From positions 310,001 through 374,000 of the forward strand of contig MEOH01000002.1 of the NCBI GenBank assembly GCA_001769535.1: a stretch of DNA of 64,000 bases. Direction: 5' to 3'. The position numbers and the translations under genes are program-made. The notes beneath the pieces are model-generated. The model did not search any database and had not been told where the DNA came from. It was given only the letters and a program-made list of their open reading frames with translations. Below, in pieces: positions 46,284 to 55,000 of the stretch (the first letter of the stretch is position 1; each line of letters opens with the position of its first letter). The DNA comes from Bacteroidetes bacterium GWF2_38_335 (GTDB lineage: Bacteria > Bacteroidota > Bacteroidia > Bacteroidales > GWF2-38-335).

Positions 46284-47357
46284 ATGAACCGGATTGACCT
46301 CCTGAAGAAATTGCTGCCCGGATTTCTTCCCCTCTTCGTTTTTATTGCTGCCGATGAAATATGGGGAACCGAAACCGGATTGATTGTTGCAGTGGTTTTT
46401 GGTATCGGTCAGCTGGGACTTACATTTTTCCGGGAAAAAAGACTTGATAAATTTGTTCTCTTTGATACCCTCCTGATTGTTGTGCTTGGAGCGGTTTCCA
46501 TTCTTCTTGAAAATGACATCTTTTTTAAATTGAAACCCGGACTCATTAACCTGATTCTGGTTGCCATCCTGGGCATTTCTGCCTATTCAGGAATCAACAT
46601 CATGGGAAAAATGTCGGAACGGTACATGAAAGGTGTTGAGTTCAACGAAATGCAGATAAAACAGATGAACAGAAGCATGCGAATTCTTTTCTGGATTTTT
46701 CTTGCTCACACCGTTCTGATATTTTATTCTGCTTTCTACATGTCGAAAGAGGCATGGGTTTTTGTCAGCGGCGGACTGTTTTACATTATTTTCGGTGGTT
46801 ATTTCCTTTTCGAAATTGCCAGAAATAAATTAAAATCGAAAAAAAATCAGGTTTATTCAGATACCGAAGAATGGCTGCCTGTTGTTGATGAAGAAGGGAA
46901 AATTATTGGCAAAGCCCCCCGCTCCCATTGCCATAACGGACAAAAAATTCTTCATCCGGTTATTCACCTGCACGTGGTGAACAAAAAGATGATCTACCTG
47001 CAAAAACGCAGCATGAACAAATTGGTGCAACCTGGAAAATGGGATACTGCAGTTGGTGGTCATATCGCTTTTGGAGAAACCATTGAGCAGGCAATGATGC
47101 GTGAGGCAAAAGAAGAAATCGGGCTGGAAAATTTTCAGGCAAAATCAATTTCACGATATGTTTGGGAAAGTGACATTGAAAAAGAATTGATTTTTATGTT
47201 TCTTACTTATTTTTCGGGGCCGCTCAAAACAAACCCAAACGAGGTTGAAGAAGGCCGATACTGGACATTAAAGCAAATTGAAAGCAATTTGGGAAAAGGC
47301 ATTCTTACACCCAGCTTTGAACGGGAGTATGAAATCCTGAAAAAAATCCTCAAATAA
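46284..47357 (+). CDS. YciB/IspZ-like membrane domain fused to a Nudix hydrolase domain
   Basis: A protein of 357 residues. Residues 1-178 are a polytopic membrane region (helices near 12-22, 32-48, 58-75, 88-105, 133-150 and 158-177). Its segments VFIAADEIWGTETGLIVAVVFG and LFDTLLIVVLGAVSILLEND recall the septation protein A (YciB/IspZ) family. Residues about 196-357 are a Nudix domain of the IPP-isomerase/YfcD-like group (VVDEEGKIIGKAPRSHCH, LHPVIHLHVVN). Its Nudix box is complete: G259-x5-E265-x7-R273-E-x-x-E277-E278-x-G280. The Nudix side would face the cytoplasm. The substrate is unknown. It is the second gene after the C1 peptidase and convergent with the methyltransferase gene (4-base gap). 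Confidence 0.85.
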   Translation: MNRIDLLKKLLPGFLPLFVFIAADEIWGTETGLIVAVVFGIGQLGLTFFREKRLDKFVLFDTLLIVVLGAVSILLENDIFFKLKPGLINLILVAILGISAYSGINIMGKMSERYMKGVEFNEMQIKQMNRSMRILFWIFLAHTVLIFYSAFYMSKEAWVFVSGGLFYIIFGGYFLFEIARNKLKSKKNQVYSDTEEWLPVVDEEGKIIGKAPRSHCHNGQKILHPVIHLHVVNKKMIYLQKRSMNKLVQPGKWDTAVGGHIAFGETIEQAMMREAKEEIGLENFQAKSISRYVWESDIEKELIFMFLTYFSGPLKTNPNEVEEGRYWTLKQIESNLGKGILTPSFEREYEILKKILK

Positions 47358-47361
47358 CCTC

Positions 47362-48072
47362 TTACTGCTTTTTTCCCAAAATAAATATAACAGGCCTGTT
47401 GTGAATATCAGGCATGTTTTTTCTCCAGAATGAAACGGTATCTGTTCGCAAAAATTCCGTAGGCAATGTCAGATCACATCCTATAAACAACAATGTTTCA
47501 CTGTTGCATACCGAAAGTATTTCCTCCAGAAATTTGAGGTTGCGGTAAGGGGTTTCCATGAAAATCTGGGACTGGTTTTCAACAACCGCTTTTCTTTCCA
47601 GTTCTTTTATTTTTTTATCCCTTTCAGGATTTTTCACCGGAAGATATCCGTTAAAGGCAAAATTCTGCCCGTTAAATCCTGATGCCATCATGGCAAGCAA
47701 TATTGATGACGGCCCTACCATCGGAGCCACCCGGATATTTTTTTCATGTGCCAGCGACACAATTACTGCTCCGGGATCAGCAATTCCCGGACAACCAGCT
47801 TCGGAAACAAGTCCCATGTTAAACCCGTTCAGCAGCGGCGTAATAAATGTATTGATTTCTTCGGAACGGGTGTGCTTATTTAAAATAAAAAAAGTCAGTT
47901 CATCAATGACAATTTCCCTGTTTAGCTTTTTCAGATAGCGTCGTACAGTGCGCTCATCTTCTGCAATAAAATGCTTTATTGAAGATGCAACAACAGATAC
48001 ATCAGTGGGAATTACCCCTGATAATTGGGACTCACCAAGTGTATTGGGTATGAGAAATAATGTTCCCGTCAT
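47362..48072 (-). CDS. RsmI-like SAM-dependent methyltransferase (tetrapyrrole methylase fold)
   Basis: A cytoplasmic protein of 236 residues that resembles 16S rRNA 2'-O-ribose methyltransferase RsmI. Motifs: GTLFLIPNTLGE at the start, HFIAEDERTVRRYLKK (RsmI usually has AEDTR), GLVSEAGCPGIADPGAVIV (the SAM-site loop) and PMVGPSSILLAMMASGFNGQNFAFNGYLP, then IFMETPYRN. It is the shorter subgroup common in Bacteroidota (about 235 residues), a paralogue of true RsmI, whose substrate I do not know. A single gene, convergent with the Nudix fusion. Confidence 0.88.
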   Translation of the reverse strand: MTGTLFLIPNTLGESQLSGVIPTDVSVVASSIKHFIAEDERTVRRYLKKLNREIVIDELTFFILNKHTRSEEINTFITPLLNGFNMGLVSEAGCPGIADPGAVIVSLAHEKNIRVAPMVGPSSILLAMMASGFNGQNFAFNGYLPVKNPERDKKIKELERKAVVENQSQIFMETPYRNLKFLEEILSVCNSETLLFIGCDLTLPTEFLRTDTVSFWRKNMPDIHNRPVIFILGKKQ

Positions 48073-48133
48073 CTTGTTAAAATTAGCTGATTTTTATTGG
48101 CTGTCTTCAGAACAAAATGAACTGTAAATAATT

Positions 48134-49504
48134 TTACTGATCAAAGAAGAAATCATTCAGTTCATAAATATCGTCAATGGTATAGTCTGATTTCATGTCG
48201 AAGAAATCATCAACAGCCTGCAAAAGTTCATCGAGAGAAATGTAATCATCTTTGTCTGTGTCAAGGTTTTTAAACTTCTCAGGAATTTCTATGTAATACT
48301 GGGTAAATTTCTTTGGACCTTCGCGCAGACTTGGATAATAGTCGTACATCTCAGACCTTTTCAGGCCACCTTTAGGCACCATGGCAATAATTTCATCCTC
48401 GGTCATGGTTACACCACGCAAATTAACAATTGCATTTTTAGCAGATTCCTTTTCATCATCACGGAAATCGGGAATACCATCGTCATCAGCATCAAACGGA
48501 CAGCCGTAATCGTTGACTTTTATACCGAGCGGAGTTCCGGGGCATTTATCATCAATATCCTTGATGTGGTCGTTGTCTTCATCTTCCAGGTCAATAGCAA
48601 CAAAGTCAACATCCATGTAATGTTTGTCTTCAATGGTTAATGGAGGCGGTGAAAAGAGGTCGAATTTAAAGGTTAGGTAAGAATATAAAAACTTATCCTT
48701 TTGCTTTGTGCCTTTACGGATGTCTTCACCGTTTTTGCTCACATTATCAACCAAATCATTCAATATCATGTGGTAAGATACACCCAAACGAATATCCAAT
48801 CTGTCGGTGACTTTCATATCAACCCCGGCAGTAATTGGCATGGCAAAAGCAACCTGTGGGTAATCACCCAATCCGTCGAGATCAAGTTCCCTGAGGTCGG
48901 TTTCATAACGGTAATCCCTTTGTAGGATGATGCTTGTATGGGCAGTTACGGGGTCTTCCTCTATATTTCTTAAGGTACCATCAGACCAATAATAATACAG
49001 GTTGTCGTTGGCATCATAAAGATCGCCCTTTGAGTTGAATTCGAAAGATTCCATACCCAGACTGATAAACGGCATGACATTTCCGGTTTTCTTCATCAGT
49101 CCCCTGAAATTATATTCCACATTCGCACCGATATTAAGGATATCTGTCTGGAAATTAAGGTTTCTGTTGCTCGATCTTTCAATTCCCGATAATTTACCAC
49201 TTATCAGATTAAAGGTAATATTCACCGAAGGGGATAGTCTTCTGGAGATAGAGAAATTCAGGGCATTTCGACCGACAACCGGACTGGAATTATATATATC
49301 ATTTACGTCGCCGAAGAAAGTTATTACCCCATATCCCAGGCCAATTACAGGTTTAAACACAGGAAATTCAACAGCCGACTCATCATCCATCAGCAAGTAA
49401 CGGTAATCGGCATCGGCAGGTAATCCACCTGACTTAGTGGTATCTTCCTGTGCGAAAGACGCCAGACTACAGCAAAAAAGGAATAATGCAATATAAAACC
49501 TCAT
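48134..49504 (-). CDS. Outer-membrane barrel-like protein with TSP3 and EF-hand calcium motifs
   Basis: A protein of 456 residues. Signal MRFYIALFLFCCSLASFAQ. Residues about 50-290 show alternating aromatic strands of an outer-membrane barrel (FKPVIGLGYGVITFFGDVND, LNFSISRRLSPSVNITFN, VMPFISLGMESFEF, RLDIRLGVSYHMILND). About 310-350 is a thrombospondin type 3-like calcium repeat (DEDNDHIKDIDDKCPG, DADDDGIPDFRDDE). Near the end DTDKDDYISLDELLQ is an EF-hand loop with all the acidic positions. The architecture resembles OmpA-type envelope proteins, but no OmpA C-terminal domain is seen; the TSP3-to-EF-hand tail replaces it. It lies 82 bases downstream of the SPOR-domain gene and is probably co-transcribed with it. 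Confidence 0.78.
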   Translation of the reverse strand: MRFYIALFLFCCSLASFAQEDTTKSGGLPADADYRYLLMDDESAVEFPVFKPVIGLGYGVITFFGDVNDIYNSSPVVGRNALNFSISRRLSPSVNITFNLISGKLSGIERSSNRNLNFQTDILNIGANVEYNFRGLMKKTGNVMPFISLGMESFEFNSKGDLYDANDNLYYYWSDGTLRNIEEDPVTAHTSIILQRDYRYETDLRELDLDGLGDYPQVAFAMPITAGVDMKVTDRLDIRLGVSYHMILNDLVDNVSKNGEDIRKGTKQKDKFLYSYLTFKFDLFSPPPLTIEDKHYMDVDFVAIDLEDEDNDHIKDIDDKCPGTPLGIKVNDYGCPFDADDDGIPDFRDDEKESAKNAIVNLRGVTMTEDEIIAMVPKGGLKRSEMYDYYPSLREGPKKFTQYYIEIPEKFKNLDTDKDDYISLDELLQAVDDFFDMKSDYTIDDIYELNDFFFDQ

Positions 49505-49586
49505 AGTAATATTTTATATCAGCTTTCGAATTTTTTACGTAAAAAAAAGAAAATGGTTGTATTATTATGACTGATTTTTCTCATTA

Positions 49587-50936
49587 TTATTTATACCACT
49601 GCTGATGAGATACCATTAGTGCTTCCTGCACAGTAATTCTTTGTCCGCTGTTATAAGCAGAAACAAATGCATCATCAATGGTTGTGGTGCTCCATATATT
49701 TACCCGGTAATCTCTGGCTTCTTTATATTCTTTGAAAGTACCGACTGTATATTTATTCCAACCGTCATGTTGTTCAATCTTCACATTATCTTTTACGAAT
49801 TTTTTGAAATAATCCGGGTTGCGATAGTTTTTCAAAGCACAAATTTGCACACTGTAAGATACTCCGGTTACAGGATCCAGGCTTCCATTATTTCCATTAT
49901 TTCCGTTATTCCCATTGTTTCCATTGTTCCCATTGTTCCCGTTATTCCCGTTATTCCCGTTGTTGCCATTATTCCCATTATTTCCATTGTTCCCGTTGTT
50001 CCCATTATTGCCGTTGTTCCCATTATTCCCATTGTTGCCATTATTTCCATTGTTCCCATTGTTCCCGTTATTTCCATTATCAGCAAGCACGTCGAAGCCA
50101 CTCAGGTTCATTTCTTTTTCAATGATGGCAATGGTTTTGGTATTTCCGGTTCCGTCGAGATAGGAGAATGTACCCTCAAGGTTCAGGTCGGCAATGGTTT
50201 TCGCTCCTTCAGGAATGAGTTTGTAAGACACAACATATTTTGGATCGGTGGGCATGGTCATCCAGTTGATATTTACCTTGTTATCCTGGAACATAAATAT
50301 ACCTTCCCTGTTTTCCTTATTCACAGCAAGAAACCCTGCGGGAATTTTCTCTTCAATTTTGCCAAAATCAAATTTATCACCTTTATTGACCAAAATGTTA
50401 ACCATTATTGATCCGTCATTTTTATCAACGTAGGGTTTTTGACGGTAACATAAAATTTCATTGGGGTCCATTTTGTTAATATCGAAGGAAGTGTCATTAT
50501 TGGCCATCGGATTACCGTTTACGCGTATTGATATAGCCTGAACATCAACACTTTTACGGTCATTTTCTTCAATGTACGAGAACTGTGAATTAAAGAAGAA
50601 TACTCCGTCAACAGTAGGATCGGTCATAACCTCAAAGGAAATGGTAAACTCATTGGCTTGAGGCAGTTTAAGCCACAACACTTTCGCTTTTTGATCTTTA
50701 AAAGTGAAATCACCGTTTTCCACGCTGAGCGGAGTTACATTAAAACCAACGGGGAAATCCATCTGAAAACGGGCGAAACTTTGCAGATCAGACTTGTTAA
50801 TTTTTACCTCAACGGTAAATTTTTCTCCGGCCTGAACCTCATTGGGGGCTTTAACCTCAATGTTAATCGTGTAATAGAAATAGTTGAAAACAACTATTCC
50901 CGCAAGATTAAAAAGTATAACAAAATACTTTACCAT
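49587..50936 (-). CDS. Membrane-anchored cohesin-like / (NGN)n linker / SPOR-like protein
   Basis: A protein of 449 residues. A hydrophobic N-terminal segment (4-22, YFVILFNLAGIVVFNYFYY) is a signal anchor or signal peptide. About 26-140 is a cohesin-like beta sandwich (VQAGEKFTVEVKINK, ARFQMDFPVGFNV), and a second related segment lies at about 155-275 (IEEKIPAGFLAVNKEN). Then comes a 65-residue low-complexity linker of Asn-Gly-Asn repeats with 22 glycines. The C-terminal ~90 residues resemble a SPOR peptidoglycan-binding domain (YSVQICALKNYRNPDYFKKF, YTVGTFKEYKEARDYR). It probably bridges the membrane and cell wall. The role is unknown. It is in tandem with the EF-hand outer-membrane protein gene. 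Confidence 0.78.
   Translation of the reverse strand: MVKYFVILFNLAGIVVFNYFYYTINIEVKAPNEVQAGEKFTVEVKINKSDLQSFARFQMDFPVGFNVTPLSVENGDFTFKDQKAKVLWLKLPQANEFTISFEVMTDPTVDGVFFFNSQFSYIEENDRKSVDVQAISIRVNGNPMANNDTSFDINKMDPNEILCYRQKPYVDKNDGSIMVNILVNKGDKFDFGKIEEKIPAGFLAVNKENREGIFMFQDNKVNINWMTMPTDPKYVVSYKLIPEGAKTIADLNLEGTFSYLDGTGNTKTIAIIEKEMNLSGFDVLADNGNNGNNGNNGNNGNNGNNGNNGNNGNNGNNGNNGNNGNNGNNGNNGNNGNNGNNGNNGNNGNNGSLDPVTGVSYSVQICALKNYRNPDYFKKFVKDNVKIEQHDGWNKYTVGTFKEYKEARDYRVNIWSTTTIDDAFVSAYNSGQRITVQEALMVSHQQWYK
49884..50078 (-). repeat. 9-bp period minisatellite coding for (Asn-Gly-Asn)n
   Basis: Twenty-two in-frame 9-base units (minus strand AAY-GGR-AAY). The third codon positions vary irregularly between T/C and A/G, so the protein repeat is conserved while the DNA copies differ. 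Neighbouring SPOR and cohesin-like domains are unaffected. Confidence 0.95.
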
Positions 50937-51106
50937 TTTAAACTATTTTTGTAACCGGTTCAAAATTAAACTATAAAGTTACAAAATAATTATAAAAAAG
51001 TCAAATTATTAACAATTGTTAATAACTTTTGTTGAAAATAAGTTAATTTACTAAATGTTAATAACTTATTTGTATTTGAAAATTTGTCAATAAGTGAATG
51101 GGGTGT

Positions 51107-51142
51107 GAAAAAACACGGGGTGACTTTTGTCACCCCGTGTTT
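51107..51142 (-). terminator. Intrinsic terminator of LOG-like gene
   Basis: AAACACGGGGTGAC, a TTTT loop and GTCACCCCGTGTTT form a perfect 14-bp stem. On the minus strand it ends in TTTTTT. It lies about 50 bases past the stop at 51194. Confidence 0.9.
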
Positions 51143-51193
51143 ATGGTTTATTAAGATTTTATTAGCTGTCTTTTAGCAGCAATAGCAGAATTG

Positions 51194-51907
51194 CTAAAAG
51201 TTGGGCTTGTGGACATATTTTGAATAAAACTTGTCAATGTATTCTACTGCTTCTTCGGCAGTATCAACAACAAGCATCAAATCTAAATCACCTTCACTGA
51301 TGTTTTTTTCCTTAATTTCCATGGTATTTTTAATCCAGTCGATCATTCCCTGCCAATAGTCCTTTCCGACTAATATAATTGGGAAACGGGCCACTTTTCC
51401 TGTTTGTATCAGAGTTACTGCCTGAAACAATTCATCCAGTGTGCCAAAACCGCCCGGCAAAACAATAAATCCCTGTGCGTACTTCATAAACATGGTTTTA
51501 CGCACAAAGAAATAATCAAAATTGATCATTTTATCAGAGTCGATGTATTTGTTGGGTTCCTGTTCGAATTCGAGTATAATGTTGATTCCGACAGATTTCC
51601 CCCCTCCCCTTTTGGCTCCTTTGTTACCTGCCTCCATGATACCTGGTCCGCCCCCGGTTATAACTCCGTATCCTAAGCTGGTCAATCTAAAGGCAATATC
51701 TTCAGCTAAAATATAATACTTATTATCCTGACTGGTACGGGCTGATCCGAAAATCGAAACACAGGGTCCGATTTTAGACAGCTTATCAAATCCTTCAACA
51801 AATTCGGACATGATTTTGAAAATCATCCATGAATTGGTACTCCTGATTTCGGGCCAGTCCTTTTCCCTGAACGCCCTTTGTATTCTTTCTTCGTTACTTT
51901 TTCCCAT
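51194..51907 (-). CDS. LOG/TIGR00730 family Rossmann-fold protein
   Basis: A cytoplasmic protein of 237 residues of the lysine-decarboxylase-like (LOG) family. Characterised members hydrolyse nucleoside 5'-monophosphates to base and ribose 5-phosphate, including cytokinin ribotides. Motifs: VSIFGSARTS, YGVITGGGPGIMEAGNKGA, KTMFMKYAQGFIVLPGGFGTLDELFQA (the PGGxGTxxE motif) and FPIILVGKDYW. The N-terminal extension with WPEIRSTNSWMIFKIMSEFVEG is usual for the longer bacterial subgroup. A single gene with its own terminator. The real substrate is not known. Confidence 0.9.
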   Translation of the reverse strand: MGKSNEERIQRAFREKDWPEIRSTNSWMIFKIMSEFVEGFDKLSKIGPCVSIFGSARTSQDNKYYILAEDIAFRLTSLGYGVITGGGPGIMEAGNKGAKRGGGKSVGINIILEFEQEPNKYIDSDKMINFDYFFVRKTMFMKYAQGFIVLPGGFGTLDELFQAVTLIQTGKVARFPIILVGKDYWQGMIDWIKNTMEIKEKNISEGDLDLMLVVDTAEEAVEYIDKFYSKYVHKPNF

Positions 51908-52026
51908 AGTATAATCTGTTTAAAATTTGGAATACGCAAAAATACATAAAAAGTTATTTTGTGAAGATAATTCAATTTATCTAAAAAAAACAACTCCGAT
52001 AATATTTTCAGAAAAGCGACTGATTG

Positions 52027-55000
52027 TTACCTTAACAGCGTTACTGTTCCGGCTTTTTCACGCTGAACTTCTCTTTCATCTGTAAATTTCACGAGCCAGG
52101 TATATACTCCCGATGGTGCATAATCACCTCCCTTTATCCTGCCATCCCACCCGTGAAGCTCAGGATTGTCTTCAAAATACTTTACCGATTCGAAAACAAG
52201 CTCTCCCCATCTGTCATATATATAAAAATTGAATTTTTCAGAAACGATTCCGTTCCCAAGGACAAAAAAGTAGTCGTTGATTCCATCATTATTGGGAGTA
52301 AAAGCATCGGGTGCATAAAACGTATATTGGTCTTCAACCCATATCGTAGTTGTTGATGTATCACGACATCCGTATTCGCTGATCACCTCAAGTGTCACTG
52401 TGTACTTGCCAATTAAAGGATATTCGTGAACCGGACTGACCAAAAAAGAAGTGTTTCCGTCACCAAAACTCCATATATTCATATCACTGTAAACAGAATA
52501 ATTGTAGAAATCAACTACCGGATGGACAATGGATACCACCTGCTTGTCAGGAGCAAATCGTGATTCCGGCTTTGGATACACATGTATCATTTCAGGGTCG
52601 GTGAATACCGAAACACAACCATAATCGGATATAGCATTTACAGTAACATCATAATCGCCCGATTCATCAATATTAAAAACGGGGTTCATAATATGCGAAA
52701 AATAAGTTGTGGCCCCGCTCCGCAATACCCATTCGTATTCATACCCATCATCTCCGTCGTTCACATTGAAATGAACCTCAACAGGCTCACAGCCACCTGT
52801 AATGTCTGCCGAAATGCTTATCTCAGGGCTTGAAACCTGAACTATTTCAACCTGATCTGTGGCTTGCGGACTGCCGCATACATCCTCAATGGTTATTTCA
52901 ATTATTTCTGTTTCGTCGGTTTCCAGAGTATATGGAAATGAAATAATTTCACCATCAATGGTAATCATATATGGCCCGCCATCGCCTCCTCCGTATCCCA
53001 GTGATTCAATCACTACCGGTTCACCCGGACAAACAGAATCGTATTCGGGACTCACATTAATATATAATGCAGGGTAAACGTCAACCATGGTTCCTGAGTT
53101 TCGGATACACCCCGCCTGATCGGTTACAGTAATTGAATACCAGGTGCTGCCTGTCGGAGTGACGGACATTGATGAAGTGATGTTGCCGTTGTTCCACAGA
53201 TAGGAATAGGGCGGCAATCCCCCCGACACCATACAATGAACAAGTGCCGTGTGACCGATACAGGTCCATGTTTCAGGATTCATTCCCAGAACAAGTTCGG
53301 GATATTCTGCAATATCAAAGGTTTCATTTTCAACACAGCCATTGCTGTCGGTGATGGTAACCTGATAATTTCCGGCTGTAAGTGCAGACTGGTCCTGAGT
53401 ATTCGATCCATTTGACCATTGGTATGAGAAAATATCTGTTCCACCACTGACTTCAAGATTGATACTTCCGGATGCAGAGCCAAAACAAATCATATCGGAA
53501 CCATTGATTGTTGTAGTAACCGGACCGGGATAAATAACAGGTTGTAGTTCGGGACCGGCCACGCAATTATTTTGTGAGATGGTAAGCTGAATGTCGTAAT
53601 ATCCCGGAGCAGACCATTGAATAAGGTAGGGACCGTCGCCGGAGCCACTAAGGATATCGGCTCCGTTAAAATTCCAGAAATAATCTGCAATGGCTGAAGC
53701 ATTTCCTGTATAAGTTACGGTTGTTGTTTCATCGAAACAAGCAGGAGCATCAATGGTAAAAGCGGCTGAAAGATTGTTTACAAAAGTTACCAGAACATTG
53801 TCTGTAGCAACACACCCGTTAGAGTTATCTGTCACATGAATAGTGTACGTTCCAGGCTGATTGGCTTCGACTGTAAGAGAAGCTGCACCTGTTGCAATAT
53901 TCCCATCGTTGGTTGTCCATGAATAAGATATGTCAGTCCCTGTCTCAGAGCCCGATCCGTTAAGCAGCACGGAGGTCACAAAACAGTCAAGCGTCATATC
54001 TGAGCCCGCGTTGGCCACCGGCATGTCTTCGTCTTCAAGCACAGAAATGTCATCCGAATCAGTGCATCCGTTTACGGTATTGGTAACCAGCAAGGAATAT
54101 GTGCCTGCCTGATCGACCTCAGGGTTTTGAGAAGTTTGACCAGAAACAATATTTCCATCAGTGGTACTCCACTGGTAACTTATTCCGGCACCTGCACTCG
54201 ATCCCGATGCATCAGGTGAAACCGAGGAAACGGTGCAGCTTAAAACCAGATCGGAGCCTGCGCTTGCAACGGGATTGACCAGATCGGTGGTAACAACAAC
54301 CAGATCGGTTGCCACACATCCGTTGTCCTGATTGGTTACCTGAAGAGTATAGGTCCCACCCTGATCCACAACAGGAGATAATCCTGACACCCCGGAAACA
54401 ATGTTGCCGTCGGTGGTGATCCAGTTATAGGTAATATCAGTTCCCGTTGATGAGCCAGATCCGTCAAGGGTTTGCGTGGGGTTATAGCAATTGATCACAA
54501 GATCGCTTCCTGCGTCGGCAGTGGGCAACCCGGTATCCTGAATGATATCAGTCACATCAGATGCGGTACATCCGGTGGTAGAATTGGAAACTGTAAGAGT
54601 ATATACACCGGGCTGGTCGATCACCGGATTTGTGGTATTGGCACCCGAAACAATGTTACCATCGGGGGTTGTCCATAAATAAGAAAATCCAACACCCGAA
54701 GAAGAACCCGAACCATCCAGGGTAAGGGTGGTTGTAAAACAATCAAAAATCTGGTCGGCACCTGCAAAAGCAACCGGATTGGGGTTGACGGTAACCAGTA
54801 TTGTATCACCCACAAGACAACCTTCATAATATGAGTTCACGAAGCAAGTTCCACTGGAAACTGCGGTATAAAAAGGACTAAAAGAAGCGTCATGCCAAAG
54901 ATAAGTGGCACCGGCAACCATAGTACCGTCGAGGTTGACTGATCCGCCATCGCAAAACTCCTGATCGCCACCCAGATCAATATTCAGATTTTGAATACTG

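Noticed and set aside
49884-50078. 9-bp repeats considered as an iteron origin or CRISPR-like array
   Set aside because: The units are in-frame codons of a linker and vary at synonymous sites; no replication gene is nearby.
49641-50411. Long plus-strand open frame antisense to the SPOR-protein gene
   Set aside because: It is rich in Ile/Val/Pro only because it reads the reverse complement of the NGN repeat. It has no family likeness, and the minus-strand frame has clear domains.
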